Positions 46,369 through 59,899 of a stretch of 64,000 nucleotides of DNA are shown here, piece by piece; position 1 is the stretch's first letter; each line of letters begins with the position of its first letter. The stretch is taken from NCBI GenBank assembly GCA_017307375.1, contig JAFKFH010000011.1:1-64000 (forward strand). The letters run 5' to 3'. Made by a program: the position numbers and the translations under genes. The notes under the pieces were generated by a model, which saw only the letters and a list, made by a program, of their open reading frames with translations, was not told the DNA's origin and did not search any database. Origin of the DNA: Alphaproteobacteria bacterium. GTDB taxonomy: Bacteria; Pseudomonadota; Alphaproteobacteria; Ferrovibrionales; Ferrovibrionaceae.

Positions 46369-47808
46369 ATGGATCCAATTTTCGACCTCGCCATCGATCT
46401 GCCGCCGCGCGGCTCGCGCAGCATCCTGCAGGCGCTGCACGGCCAGCTCAGGGCCGCAATCCTGGACGGTCGGCTGAAACCCGATTTGCGGCTGCCCGCC
46501 ACCCGGGTGCTGGCCGAGGCGCTGGGCGTCTCGCGCAACACCGCCGTCGCGACCTACGACCTGCTGCTGGCCGAAGGCTATCTCGTGGCCAGGCCCGGCT
46601 CGGGAACCTATGTCGCCGACATGCTGCCCCGTCAGCGCGCGTCGGTCCCGACCGAGGCGACGGCGGGCGACAAGCGGCTCAGCCCGTTCTGGCGCGACCC
46701 GCCCGCCGTCATCCGGATGGACGGCACGGCGGTGCGCGACGATTTCCGTGTCGGCCTTTCCGACAAGGGCCCGTTTCCGTTCGAAATCTGGCGCCGATTG
46801 TCGGCCCGGGCCCTGCGCGGCCTGTCGAAGGTACCGGCAGCCTATGCGCCGGCGGAAGGACGGCCGGCCCTGCGGGCGGCGATCGCCAAGCACATCTCGT
46901 TCGCCCGGGCCGTCGCGGCCGAAGCCGGCGACGTCATCGTTACCTCAGGCGCCCAGCAGGCCTTCGACCTGCTGGCCCGCGTGCTGGTCAGCCCCGGCAT
47001 GGTCGTCGCCGTGGAGGAACCGGGCTACCCGCCGATGCGCAATGCCTTTGCCGCCGCCGGCGCGCGGATCGTCGGCGTGCCGATCGACGCCGAGGGATTG
47101 ATGGTCGACCGGCTGCCGCCCGGAGCCCGCATCATCTGTGTTACCCCCTCGCACCAGTTTCCGCTGGGTCCCGCGATGTCGCCGCCGCGCCGCGCCGCCC
47201 TGCTCGATCACGCCCGCAGCACCGGCGCCGTCGTGATCGAGGATGACTACGATGGCGAGTTCCGATTTTCCGGCCGCCCGCTCGAAGCCCTGCAGACGCT
47301 CGACCGCGGCGATTGCGTGTTCTATGTCGGCACCTTCTCGAAGAGCCTGTTTCCCGCCCTCCGGCTCGGCTTCGTCGTCACGCCCGGCTGGGCGCGTGTC
47401 GCCCTGACCGCCGCCAAGCAGCATGCAGACTGGCACGGCCCCGTTCTGGCGCAGGACACGCTTGCCGCGTTCATCGACGACGGCCATCTGGCCCGGCACG
47501 TGCGCAAGATGCGCAAGATCTACGGCGAGCGCCGCCAGCGGTTGATCGACGCGATTGCGCAGCATTGCGGCGGCTGGCTGCAGCCGATCCCGGGAGCGGC
47601 CGGGCTGCATCTCGCCGCCCGCCTCGACCCCGCCATCGATGCCCGGCTGATGGTCGAACGGGCGCTGGCCCGGGGCATCCGCACCCAGTCGCTGGCCCGC
47701 TATGCGATAGAGCCGGGGGCGCCGAATGGGCTGACCTTCGGTTTCGGCATGATCGCCACCGAGCGGATCGAGCCGGCGATCCGCCAGTTGGCCAAGGTCA
47801 GGCCGTGA
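46369..47808 (+). CDS. MocR/PdxR-type transcriptional regulator (GntR HTH fused to class I aminotransferase)
   Basis: 479 aa. GntR HTH at about 15-80 (LQALHGQLRAAILDGRLKPD, VLAEALGVSRNTAVATYDLL). From about 115 an aminotransferase-like domain follows, with VTSGAQQAFDLLARVLV, VEEPGYPPMRNAF, VIEDDYDGEFRF and the PLP lysine in YVGTFSKSLFPALRLGF near 323. These proteins use PLP as a sensor to control genes, often for amino acid, vitamin B6 or nearby metabolic pathways. It is divergent from the haloalkane dehalogenase gene by 103 bp, which it may regulate. Confidence 0.92.
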   Translation: MDPIFDLAIDLPPRGSRSILQALHGQLRAAILDGRLKPDLRLPATRVLAEALGVSRNTAVATYDLLLAEGYLVARPGSGTYVADMLPRQRASVPTEATAGDKRLSPFWRDPPAVIRMDGTAVRDDFRVGLSDKGPFPFEIWRRLSARALRGLSKVPAAYAPAEGRPALRAAIAKHISFARAVAAEAGDVIVTSGAQQAFDLLARVLVSPGMVVAVEEPGYPPMRNAFAAAGARIVGVPIDAEGLMVDRLPPGARIICVTPSHQFPLGPAMSPPRRAALLDHARSTGAVVIEDDYDGEFRFSGRPLEALQTLDRGDCVFYVGTFSKSLFPALRLGFVVTPGWARVALTAAKQHADWHGPVLAQDTLAAFIDDGHLARHVRKMRKIYGERRQRLIDAIAQHCGGWLQPIPGAAGLHLAARLDPAIDARLMVERALARGIRTQSLARYAIEPGAPNGLTFGFGMIATERIEPAIRQLAKVRP

Positions 47809-47813
47809 AATCC

Positions 47814-47828
47814 GTTCGCGTTTGATTC
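47814..47828 (+). promoter_or_regulatory. Imperfect LexA-box candidate upstream of uvrD
   Basis: GTTC GCGTTTG ATTC differs from the alphaproteobacterial GTTC-N7-GTTC consensus at one base. It lies 30 bp before the uvrD ATG, the same distance as the perfect box has from uvrB. Confidence 0.35.
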
Positions 47829-47858
47829 CCGTCGCCGGCCGGCCTATACAGCCGGGTC

Positions 47859-50165
47859 ATGTCCGATCCATTCGACCTTGCCGATTTTCCGGACGACGAG
47901 CCGGCGCCCGAGCCGGCCGGTCGCCATGCGCCGATACCGCCCGCGCCCTGGATTGCCGGGCTGAACGAGGCGCAGCGTGCCGCGGCCGAGGCGCTCGACG
48001 GTCCTGTCCTGGTGCTGGCCGGCGCCGGTACGGGCAAGACCCGCGTGCTGACCACGCGCCTGGCCAACCTGATCCACACGCGGCGCTGCATGCCCTGGCA
48101 GATCCTGGCCGTGACCTTTACCAACAAGGCCGCGCGGGAAATGAAGGAGCGCGTCGCCGCGCTGATCGGCCCCGGCGCCGAAAGCCTGTGGATCGGCACC
48201 TTCCATTCGATCGCCACGCGCGTCCTGCGCCGCCATGCCGAACTGGTCGGCCTGAAATCGAGCTTCACGATCCTCGATACCGACGACCAGATCCGGCTGA
48301 TGAAGCAGATCCTGGAAGCGGAAGGCATCGACGAGAAGCGCTGGCCGCCGCGCCAGCTGGCCGGCACCATCGACCGCTGGAAGGACAAGGGCCTGACGCC
48401 GGACAAGGTCGGTGCTGCCGATTCCGGCTTCGCCGACGGCCAGGCGCCCAAGCTGTACCAGACCTATCAGGACCGGCTGCGCACGCTGAACGCCTGCGAT
48501 TTCGGCGACCTGCTGCTGCACAACCTGACGCTCTTCACCAAGCATCCGGACGTCCTGCGCGAGTTCCAGTCGAAGTTCCGCTACATCCTGGTCGACGAAT
48601 ATCAGGATACGAACACATCGCAGTATCTGTGGCTGCGCCTGCTGAGCCGCGAACACAAGAACATCTGCTGCGTCGGCGACGAGGACCAGTCGATCTATGG
48701 CTGGCGCGGGGCCGAGATCGGCAACATCTTGAAGTTCGAGGCTGATTTCCCCGGGGCGCAGGTCATCCGCCTGGAAAAGAACTACCGCTCGACCCCGCAT
48801 ATCCTCGGCGCCGCCTCCGGCCTGATCGCCAACAACCAGGATCGGCTGGGCAAGACGCTGTGGACCGACCGCAACGACGGCGACAAGGTCGCGGTGCGCG
48901 GGGTCTGGGACGGCGACGAGGAAGCCCGCTTCGTCGGCGAGGAGATCGAGACGCTGCAGCGCCAGGCGGAAAGCCTGAATTCGATGGCGATCCTGGTGCG
49001 CGCCGGTTTCCAGACCCGCGCCTTCGAAGAACGCTTCATCACGCTGGGTCTGCGCTATCGCGTGATCGGCGGCCCCCGCTTCTACGAACGGCAGGAAATC
49101 CGCGACGCGCTCGCCTATTTCCGTGTCGTCACCCAGCCGGACGACGATCTCGCCTTCGAGCGTATCGTGAACACGCCCAAGCGCGGCCTGGGTGAAGCCA
49201 CGATCCAGCAGTTGCATCGCGCGGCGCGTGCCGCCGGGCTGTCGCTGACCGCCGCGACACGCGCCCTCGTCGAAACCGACGAACTCAAGCCGAAGCCGCG
49301 CACCGCGCTCGCCCAGTTGATCCGGGATTTCGACCGCTGGCGCGGCATGCTGGAAGGCCTTGGCCATCTCGACGTCGCCGAGACGATCCTGGAGGAAAGC
49401 GGCTACACCGCGATGTGGCAGGCCGATCGATCGCCCGAGGCGCCGGGACGGCTCGAAAACCTCAAGGAACTGATCCGGGCGCTGGAAGGCTTCGACAACC
49501 TGCAGGGCTTCCTCGAGCATGTCGCGCTGGTCATGGACAACGACAAGGGCGAAGCCGAGGACATGGTCTCGATCATGACCATGCACGCCGCCAAGGGGCT
49601 GGAGTTCGATACGGTGTTCCTGCCCGGCTGGGAGGAAGGCATCTTCCCTTCGCAGCGCAGCCTGGATGAAGGCGGTCTTTCCGGGCTGGAGGAAGAACGC
49701 CGGCTCGCCTATGTCGGCATCACCCGGGCCCGCCGCCGCTGCATCATCTCGCATGCCGCCAACCGGCGGATCTACAACCAGTGGAACGCCGCGATCCCGT
49801 CGCGCTTCCTCGACGAACTGCCGGCCGACCACGTCGAGCGGCAGGCCCAGGGCGATTTCTACGCCAAGGGTTTCGGCAGCTTCGGCGGCGGCTCGACGCT
49901 CGGCGGCGGTTTCGGTGGCGGCGCCCGCCAGGACGGCACGCCCTGGCTGTCGGCCGAGCGGCGCTATTCCGGCCGCACCATCGAGGCGGCGGCCAAGCGC
50001 CTGGACGGCAGCGAAGGGCCATCGGGCTGGGCGCCCGGCGTCCGCGTCTTCCATCAAAAATTCGGCTACGGCCGCGTCACGTCGGTCGACGGTGAAAAAT
50101 TGACGATCTCGTTCGACAAGGCCGGCGAAAAGAAGGTGATGGCCGCCTTCGTGGAGAAAGCATGA
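47859..50165 (+). CDS. uvrD: DNA helicase II, UvrD/PcrA family
   Basis: 768 aa SF1A helicase that unwinds DNA in excision and mismatch repair. Motifs in order: Q-motif LNEAQRAAAEAL, Walker A LAGAGTGKTR near residue 55, TFTNKAAREMKERV, GTFHSIATRVLRRH, Walker B ILVDEYQDTN near 246, GDEDQSIYGWRGAEI, LEKNYRST, MTMHAAKGLEFDTVFLPGWE and LAYVGITRARRR. A glycine-rich linker and a C-terminal Tudor-like RNA-polymerase-binding segment (VFHQKFGYGRVTSVDGEKLT) complete it. Its stop overlaps the prmA start. Confidence 0.97.
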   Translation: MSDPFDLADFPDDEPAPEPAGRHAPIPPAPWIAGLNEAQRAAAEALDGPVLVLAGAGTGKTRVLTTRLANLIHTRRCMPWQILAVTFTNKAAREMKERVAALIGPGAESLWIGTFHSIATRVLRRHAELVGLKSSFTILDTDDQIRLMKQILEAEGIDEKRWPPRQLAGTIDRWKDKGLTPDKVGAADSGFADGQAPKLYQTYQDRLRTLNACDFGDLLLHNLTLFTKHPDVLREFQSKFRYILVDEYQDTNTSQYLWLRLLSREHKNICCVGDEDQSIYGWRGAEIGNILKFEADFPGAQVIRLEKNYRSTPHILGAASGLIANNQDRLGKTLWTDRNDGDKVAVRGVWDGDEEARFVGEEIETLQRQAESLNSMAILVRAGFQTRAFEERFITLGLRYRVIGGPRFYERQEIRDALAYFRVVTQPDDDLAFERIVNTPKRGLGEATIQQLHRAARAAGLSLTAATRALVETDELKPKPRTALAQLIRDFDRWRGMLEGLGHLDVAETILEESGYTAMWQADRSPEAPGRLENLKELIRALEGFDNLQGFLEHVALVMDNDKGEAEDMVSIMTMHAAKGLEFDTVFLPGWEEGIFPSQRSLDEGGLSGLEEERRLAYVGITRARRRCIISHAANRRIYNQWNAAIPSRFLDELPADHVERQAQGDFYAKGFGSFGGGSTLGGGFGGGARQDGTPWLSAERRYSGRTIEAAAKRLDGSEGPSGWAPGVRVFHQKFGYGRVTSVDGEKLTISFDKAGEKKVMAAFVEKA

Positions 50166-51067
50166 GCGACGTGTGGCAAGTAAGCCTGACGGTCCCGACC
50201 GCGGCGGTGGCAGCGATCGAGGAAGCCTTCGACGGCATCGGCTTCTCGCAATCCTCGATGGAAGTGCCGGGCGGGCGGGAATGGACCGTATCGGCACTGC
50301 TGCATGAGGCGCCGGATGCGGACGAGATCCGCGCCCAGGTCATGCCGATGGTGGAGGCACTGGGCCTCGGCGACCTGCCGCTGGTGATCGAGACCGTGCA
50401 GGACCGCGACTGGGTCAGCCACACCAACAAGCTGCTGGCGCCGTTCCGCGCCGGGCGCTTCTTCCTGTACGGCCAGCATGACCGGGGGAGCGCGCCGCCG
50501 GGTGCGCTCGCGCTCGAAATCGATGCCGCACAGGCCTTCGGCACCGGCCGCGCGCCATCGACCTTCGGTTGCCTGCAGGCGATCGACGACCTGGCCCGCC
50601 GGCGCTGCACGCATGGCGGGCTGGGCAAGGTCCTCGATCTCGGCTGCGGTTCGGGGGTGCTGGGCCTGGCCGCAGCCCTGGCCGGGGCAGGTTCGGTCGT
50701 CGCCAGCGATATCGACCCGGTGGCCGCGCGCATCGCTGCCGACAACGTTCGGCTGAACCGCCTGTCGCACCGCATGCGTGTCGTGGCGGCCGACGGCACA
50801 CGCGACGCGCTGATCCAGGGCGGGGCGCCCTATGATCTGGTCGTCGCAAACATCCTGGCCAAGCCGCTGACGCGACTGGCCCCGGCGATTGCCGGTCTGG
50901 TCGCGCCTGGCGGTTTCGTGGTGCTCTCGGGGTTGCTGGCACGGGAGGAAGTCGCCGTGCGCACGGCCTACAAGGCCCAGGGTCTCAGCCTCTTCCGCCG
51001 GATCGCCCGCGAGGGGTGGCATACCCTCGTGCTGCGATCCGGCGTCAGGGGACCATCGGTACTCTAG
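50162..51067 (+). CDS. prmA: Ribosomal protein L11 methyltransferase
   Basis: 301 aa. The C-terminal SAM-dependent methyltransferase domain has VLDLGCGSGVLGLAAALAGA, VASDIDPVAARIAADNVRLN and VVANILAKPLTRLAP. The N-terminal substrate-recognition domain (WQVSLTVPTAAVAAIEEAF) and the conserved AFGTGRAPSTFGCLQAID fit PrmA, which trimethylates L11. It overlaps uvrD by 4 nt (ATGA), so it is translationally coupled. Confidence 0.92.
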   Translation: MSDVWQVSLTVPTAAVAAIEEAFDGIGFSQSSMEVPGGREWTVSALLHEAPDADEIRAQVMPMVEALGLGDLPLVIETVQDRDWVSHTNKLLAPFRAGRFFLYGQHDRGSAPPGALALEIDAAQAFGTGRAPSTFGCLQAIDDLARRRCTHGGLGKVLDLGCGSGVLGLAAALAGAGSVVASDIDPVAARIAADNVRLNRLSHRMRVVAADGTRDALIQGGAPYDLVVANILAKPLTRLAPAIAGLVAPGGFVVLSGLLAREEVAVRTAYKAQGLSLFRRIAREGWHTLVLRSGVRGPSVL

Positions 51068-51120
51068 AGGGGAACACTACTCAGGTACTTCGGCTTACGC
51101 GTACTCAGGGGAAAATGATA

Positions 51121-51492
51121 TCACGCCGCCTTGCGGAAAGGCACAACCTTGACATCGCCGCCGACGGCATTTTCGTTGGCGCCCTGGGTGGCCTGGGCCC
51201 GCAGCTCGCCGCGCACCGCCGCCTCGATGTCCGAGCGCGAGATGCCGATATCGGCCAGCAGACGGTCGTCCAGGCTCATCAACTCTTGCGAGGCCAGCTT
51301 GGACTTGTACCATTCGGTCACCGCGAAGGCCGCGCGGGTGACGAGCGAGGCGAGGCCCTTGACGCCGCGGAGGATCGCGCCGCCGATGACGGCGTCGCGC
51401 TGGCCGCGCACATAGGCCTCAAGCATCAGCATGTCGTGCTGGCCGAGGGTACCGATAGACTTCGTATAGCGATTGAGGCGTTCGTCGTTCAT
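51121..51492 (-). CDS. DUF1127 domain protein
   Basis: 123 aa with the DUF1127 core ELMSLDDRLLADIGISRSDI followed by EAAVRGELRA at about 70-100. Small DUF1127 proteins in alphaproteobacteria take part in RNA turnover and in phosphate and carbon responses through RNA binding. This one is longer, with an N-terminal helical extension (MLMLEAYVRGQRDAVIGGAI). It converges on prmA, with 53 bp between them. Confidence 0.85.
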   Translation of the reverse strand: MNDERLNRYTKSIGTLGQHDMLMLEAYVRGQRDAVIGGAILRGVKGLASLVTRAAFAVTEWYKSKLASQELMSLDDRLLADIGISRSDIEAAVRGELRAQATQGANENAVGGDVKVVPFRKAA

Positions 51493-51638
51493 GACACTTC
51501 TACACTTCTTACCTTAGTCCCGCTGCGACCATCGTCCGCTTGTCGTCCCCGACTGCGTCGGCGTGGCCGCTCCGTTCTGACAGGGCTTATATTGCGCTGC
51601 ACAACGTTCCGTTCAACCAGTGAAGTGGAAGGCCAGCC

Positions 51639-53630
51639 TTGCACCAGACGCATGTCTCGATTTCGACGCAATCTCGCGATGCTGCACTGCACGGTGTCGC
51701 TGCCGCCCCCGATCGCTTCGGCCGGCGCGCCGCCGCCGCGCTGATCGCCGCCAGGCTCGATGAAGCAGATCCCGCCGGCTTCGCGACCGCGGCCGAACGG
51801 CTGGCTGCGGATTACGAGCACGACATCGAGCGGCGCGACCAGGCCGCAACCCGGCTTGCCGCGCTGCGGGCCGAGTTGAAGGCCCGGCATCTCGACGGGT
51901 TCGTCATCCCGCTGGCCGACGAGCATCAGGGCGAATATCTGCCCCAGCGCGCCCGCCGGCTCGCCTGGCTGACCGGCTTCACCGGGTCGGCCGGCCTTGC
52001 GATCGTCCTGGCCGACCAGGCCGCGATCTGGAGCGACGGTCGCTATACCATCCAGCTCGACCAGCAGGTCGACGGGACGCTCTATCAGCGGCTGCATATC
52101 ACCGACCAGCCGCCCTGGGACTGGCTTGCCCAGGCGATCGGCACCGGGGCGCGGATCGGCTACGACCCCTGGCTGCACACGCCGGACGGGCTGGCGCGTC
52201 TGGTCGCGGCCTGCACCCGGGCCGGCGCCCAGGCCATCCCGGTCGACGACAATCCGATCGACGCGATCTGGACCGATCAGCCGCCGCCGCCGCTGGGCCT
52301 CGTCGAAGCCCAGGATCTGGCGCATGCCGGGGAATCGTCGGCCGACAAGCGGGCACGCATCGCCGCCGAACTGAAGGCGGCGGGACAGGATGCAGCCCTG
52401 CTGACCCTGCCGGAGTCGATTGCCTGGCTGCTGAACATCCGTGGCTCGGACGTGCCGCACAACCCGGTCCCGCTGAGCTTCGCCCTGCTGAAGGACGACG
52501 CGACGGTCGACTTGTTCATCGACCAGCGCAAACTCAGCCCCGATATCGGTGCGCATCTCGGCAATGCCGTGGCCCTGCACGCCCCCGAGGCGCTGGGCGA
52601 CGCGCTCGACGCCCTGGGCGGCGCCAAGCGCCGCGTCCGCCTGGATTCCGCCACCGCGCCGTCCTGGGCCGCGGCGCGGCTGGCGGCGGCGGGCGCGACA
52701 CTCGCCAAGGGCGAGGACCCCTGCCTGTTGCCCAAGGCCTGCAAGAACCCGGTCGAACTGGCCGGCACGCGCTCCGCGCACATCCGCGACGGCGCCGCCG
52801 TCTGCCGTTTCCTGCGCTGGTTCGACCAGACGGCACCCACCGGAAATACCGATGAGCTCGGCGTGGCCGAGCAGCTGTCGCGGTTTCGCCAGGCCGACCC
52901 GCTGATCCGCGACCTGTCGTTTTCCACCATTGCCGGATCGGGCCCGAACGGGGCGATCGTCCACTACCGGGCAACGCCGGAAAGCAACCGCAGGCTGGCG
53001 CCGGGCGAAATCTTTCTGCTCGATTCAGGCGCGCAGTATGTCGACGGGACGACCGACATTACCCGGACCGTCTGGGTAGAAGGCGCCGGCGACCCGACGG
53101 CCGAGATGCGGGACCGCTTCACCCGGGTGCTGCAGGGGCATATCGCCCTGGCCCGGGTGCGATTCCCGCAGGGCACGTCCGGTCAGCAGCTCGACGTCCT
53201 GGCCCGTCACCCGCTGTGGCAGGTCGGCCTCGACTACGATCACGGCACCGGCCACGGCGTCGGTGCCTTCCTGTCGGTGCACGAGGGGCCGCAACGCATT
53301 GCCAAGGCCGGTTCGCCGGTAGCGCTCAAGCCCGGCATGATCGTGTCGAACGAGCCCGGCTACTACAAGACCGGCGCCTACGGGATCCGCATCGAGAACC
53401 TGCAGGCCGTGACCGATATCGGGCAGCCCGCCGGGGCCGAGCGCCATCTGCTGGGCTTCGAGACCTTGACCTTCGTGCCGATCGACCGGCGGCTGATCGA
53501 CATCACTCTTCTGTCAAGTGACGAGCGCCGATGGGTCGACGACTATCACCGCGCCGTGCGGGCCAAGGTCGGCCCGCTGCTGGACGGGGAGGATCTCGCC
53601 TGGCTGGATCAGGCGACCGCACCTCTGTGA
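51639..53630 (+). CDS. pepP: Xaa-Pro aminopeptidase (M24B, aminopeptidase P family)
   Basis: 663 aa, the long three-domain form with two creatinase-N-type domains before the pita-bread catalytic domain. Metal ligands are visible: both Asp in LLDSGAQYVDGTTDITRTVW near 465, His in YDHGTGHGVGAFLSVHEGPQ, Glu in VSNEPGYYKTGAYGIRIEN and Glu in GFETLTFVPID. It removes N-terminal residues before proline. The reading frame opens at TTG 51639 with GGAAGG about 6 nt upstream; no in-frame ATG lies nearby. Confidence 0.93.
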   Translation: MHQTHVSISTQSRDAALHGVAAAPDRFGRRAAAALIAARLDEADPAGFATAAERLAADYEHDIERRDQAATRLAALRAELKARHLDGFVIPLADEHQGEYLPQRARRLAWLTGFTGSAGLAIVLADQAAIWSDGRYTIQLDQQVDGTLYQRLHITDQPPWDWLAQAIGTGARIGYDPWLHTPDGLARLVAACTRAGAQAIPVDDNPIDAIWTDQPPPPLGLVEAQDLAHAGESSADKRARIAAELKAAGQDAALLTLPESIAWLLNIRGSDVPHNPVPLSFALLKDDATVDLFIDQRKLSPDIGAHLGNAVALHAPEALGDALDALGGAKRRVRLDSATAPSWAAARLAAAGATLAKGEDPCLLPKACKNPVELAGTRSAHIRDGAAVCRFLRWFDQTAPTGNTDELGVAEQLSRFRQADPLIRDLSFSTIAGSGPNGAIVHYRATPESNRRLAPGEIFLLDSGAQYVDGTTDITRTVWVEGAGDPTAEMRDRFTRVLQGHIALARVRFPQGTSGQQLDVLARHPLWQVGLDYDHGTGHGVGAFLSVHEGPQRIAKAGSPVALKPGMIVSNEPGYYKTGAYGIRIENLQAVTDIGQPAGAERHLLGFETLTFVPIDRRLIDITLLSSDERRWVDDYHRAVRAKVGPLLDGEDLAWLDQATAPL

Positions 53631-53680
53631 CGCCCGCTACGGCGGCAGCGTCCGTCCGGCACTATCAGATGATCAAGGAC

Positions 53681-53707
53681 GGCGCCCGATCGACCGGAAC
53701 GGGCGCC
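53681..53707 (+). terminator. Hairpin downstream of the aminopeptidase gene
   Basis: GGCGCCCG (53681-53688) pairs with CGGGCGCC (53700-53707) around an 11-nt loop; a weak T-containing tail (ATCATTT) follows. It separates the aminopeptidase gene from the lipoprotein gene that starts 23 bp later. Confidence 0.5.
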
Positions 53708-53729
53708 GCCATCATTTAGAGGAGTAGCC

Positions 53730-54029
53730 ATGACAAACCGGATCGCCCTGCCCGCTACCCTGTTGGCCCTCAGCCTGGCGCTCGGCGCCTGCAGCTCGAC
53801 GCCCCCGACCGCCGCCCAGCAGGCCCAGATCGATCAGCAATGCCAGTCGGTCAAGTGCTACTGCAACGACGACAGCGTCAGCCAGTCGTCGCGCGAGCAC
53901 GTCAAGCCGGTGCAACGGCAGGCCAACGGCACCGCCTACTGCCCCGCCGGGCAGCGCCTCGTGATCAGCGGCAACCAGGGCGGTGCCGACGACGGCTCGG
54001 GCTTCCTCATCCGCGGCACCACGCGCTGA
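53730..54029 (+). CDS. Small putative lipoprotein
   Basis: 99 aa. The signal peptide IALPATLLALSLALGACSST has a clear lipobox (LGAC), so Cys20 should be lipidated and the protein anchored to a membrane facing the periplasm. The mature part has three more cysteines (QQCQSVKCYCNDD and AYCPAG) that may form disulfides, and a polar tail. A GAGGAG ribosome-binding site is present. I do not recognise the family. Confidence 0.75.
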   Translation: MTNRIALPATLLALSLALGACSSTPPTAAQQAQIDQQCQSVKCYCNDDSVSQSSREHVKPVQRQANGTAYCPAGQRLVISGNQGGADDGSGFLIRGTTR

Positions 54030-54614
54030 ACAATCCGACACGCCCGCCGATCAGGTGGTGCAGGGGGCCGGCGACACGGCCGTCTGCGCCGCCCGATGTC
54101 GGCGGCGGGATCGTTGCGGTATCCCGCACCTGCCGCTGACCATTTCAACCGGCTGTCATCGCAGGCCAGCCTTTTCAATCTTCACGATTTTATGACATCG
54201 ATAATTGATTAATTAATCAGAATTCGATCGGCAAAAAGTGCGGATCGATTTGTCGAGCAACCACATGATTAAGGTAGCTCGGCACCATTTGAAACCTATT
54301 CGCAGAATTTTTACCCGCAAAAAACGATCCCGCTTGTGACTTTCCATATCATTCTCTCGAAAACCGAGGGATTTCGATAAATGTATTTACAGCCATTACA
54401 TTGAGTTAACTGCATCCCCCAGGTATACCTTTATCCGCGGCCCCGCTGTTCTTCGGACTACGTTGTGAACTGCCCGTCGATCGCGTTCCGGCGCAGGGAA
54501 GATGCTCGGGACGGAAACGGCCGAAAAATCGTCCTGCGATGAATGCCGTTAAGAAATAAAGAACACAATTGTGCAAAACATGGGCAAAAAGCTTTCGGGG
54601 TGCAAGAAAAGGAC
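54030..54614. other. 585-bp intergenic region, A+T-rich in its second half
   Basis: From about 54180 to 54450 the composition shifts strongly to A+T compared with the rest of the window. It includes a perfect 14-bp palindrome TGATTAATTAATCA (54206-54219). No RNA gene or family-like ORF is evident. It may hold promoters for the unknown gene at 54615, or be recently acquired DNA. Confidence 0.5.
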
Positions 54615-55067
54615 ATGAGCTTTTTTCATGAAAAAGACCTAGTCGTCACCGATTTTCTCGACCGGGTAAATCGTGTGCCGGTTCCCGTCGACCTGCTGGT
54701 CGACGCCCTGGCCATGCATGCGGAAATGCCCGTGGCCGACCGCGGCGACTACCGGGCGCGCGCCTGCCGGACCCTTGATCTGCTGGATCGAAAGGGCCTG
54801 TGCCGCACGGCCGACGATCTGCATATCCTGGCCATGCTGATCGACCTGCGCCTCTCGGCAGTGGCACGGCTGGAAGTGAAGAACTACGTCCTGAAGGGCT
54901 GGTCGATGCCCGCGGGCGAAGTCGGGGTCTCAAGCCTGCACCTCGATGTCATCCGCGCCGCGGCGGAAGAACCGCTGATCGAGGACGGCGACGGCCAGGC
55001 CTGCTTCAATCCCGACAGCTTCCTGCAACGCCTGCTGGCGATCGCCACCCCGGCCGGCCGGGCATAA
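54615..55067 (+). CDS. Hypothetical protein
   Basis: 150 aa from ATG 54615 (MSFFHEKDLVVTDFLDRVNR); an ATG at 54543 is an alternative start. It is helical and soluble with no signal peptide, for example VPVDLLVDALAMHAEMP, LHILAMLIDLRLSAVARLEV and LHLDVIRAAAEEPLIEDGDG. The first codons are A+T-rich and the rest matches genome codon use. I do not recognise a family or function. It is convergent with ligA. Confidence 0.55.
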   Translation: MSFFHEKDLVVTDFLDRVNRVPVPVDLLVDALAMHAEMPVADRGDYRARACRTLDLLDRKGLCRTADDLHILAMLIDLRLSAVARLEVKNYVLKGWSMPAGEVGVSSLHLDVIRAAAEEPLIEDGDGQACFNPDSFLQRLLAIATPAGRA

Positions 55068-55112
55068 CACACGCGGCATCGAGCGGCAGCAACGGCTGCA
55101 TGGCGGCCGAGA

Positions 55113-58894
<3,782 letters not shown>

Positions 58895-58904
58895 CGCGGC
58901 GCGC

Positions 58905-59744
58905 TTAGAAAATGCTGCGCCAGGTGCGGGTGAACCAGCCCGGGCGATCGGTGGCCGGGCGGAAATCCTCGCCGGTCAGCAGATAATAGGAATCGGCATA
59001 CCAGTCGCTGCCGGGGTAATTGTAGCCGAGGACCGAGGCGCTCTTGCGCGCTTCGTCGACCACGCCGAGCGAGATGTAGCATTCGGTGATGCGATGCAAC
59101 GCTTCGGGGACCTGGCTGGTGGTCTGATACCCCTCGATCACCACCTTGAAGCGATTGATCGCGCCGGAGCAGAGCGCGCGCCCCTGGTAGAAGCGCCCGA
59201 TTTCCATCTCCTTGCCGGCGAGATGGTCGCGCGTCAGGTCGATCTTCAGCCGGGCATCGCGGGCATATTCGGTATTGGGGAAGCGGCGGACGACTTCGTC
59301 CAGTGCCTTCAAGGCATTCTCGGTGACGCCCTGGTCGCGGCCGACGTCGGTGATCTGCTCGTAGTAGGAAATCGCGACGAGATAATAGGCATAGGCGATG
59401 TCGCGGTTGCCCGGGTGCAGCTGGATGAAGCGCTGGGCCGCCAGGATCGCATCGTCGTACTTGTTGGCCTGGTAGAACGCATAGGCCGACATCAATTGGG
59501 AGCGGGTGGCCCACACCGAATAGGGATGCTGGCGTTCGACTTCCTCGAAATCCTTCGCCGCGCGGCCCCAGTTGCCCTGGGAAACCTGGTCCATGCCGCC
59601 GTTGTAGAGTTCCTCGACCGGCCGTTCGGTATACGGCTCTTCCTTCTTGCCGCAAGCGGCGAGCGCCAACAGGGCAAAGCCGGCCATCAGGCCGCGAGTC
59701 GGAAGAGAGAAGCGCCGGTGGATCATGGCGGCTGTTTCTGTCAT
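58905..59744 (-). CDS. bamD: Outer membrane protein assembly factor BamD
   Basis: 279 aa lipoprotein of the BAM complex. The signal peptide has lipobox LALAAC. The TPR-like helices start PVEELYNGGMDQVSQGNWGR and continue FEEVERQHPYSVWATRSQLM, AYAFYQANKYDDAILAAQRF and ITDVGRDQGVTENALKALDE, the classic BamD/ComL pattern. ATG 59744 is used; an ATG 18 nt later (MIHRRFSLP) is equally possible. It is the first gene of the bamD-recN-ligA group. Confidence 0.96.
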   Translation of the reverse strand: MTETAAMIHRRFSLPTRGLMAGFALLALAACGKKEEPYTERPVEELYNGGMDQVSQGNWGRAAKDFEEVERQHPYSVWATRSQLMSAYAFYQANKYDDAILAAQRFIQLHPGNRDIAYAYYLVAISYYEQITDVGRDQGVTENALKALDEVVRRFPNTEYARDARLKIDLTRDHLAGKEMEIGRFYQGRALCSGAINRFKVVIEGYQTTSQVPEALHRITECYISLGVVDEARKSASVLGYNYPGSDWYADSYYLLTGEDFRPATDRPGWFTRTWRSIF

Positions 59745-59899
59745 GGCGGGGCGGCGAAATCAAGGCGCAGCGCACCAGTCCGGTGCATGGGAACATCAGG
59801 CATTCCGCGGCGTTCACCCCTACCCGCTATGGTTGCCTGTCTTGCGCCTTAAGAATAGTTGGCGATTTTAGGAAACGGCGGTAGTTTTCAATCTAGGAT

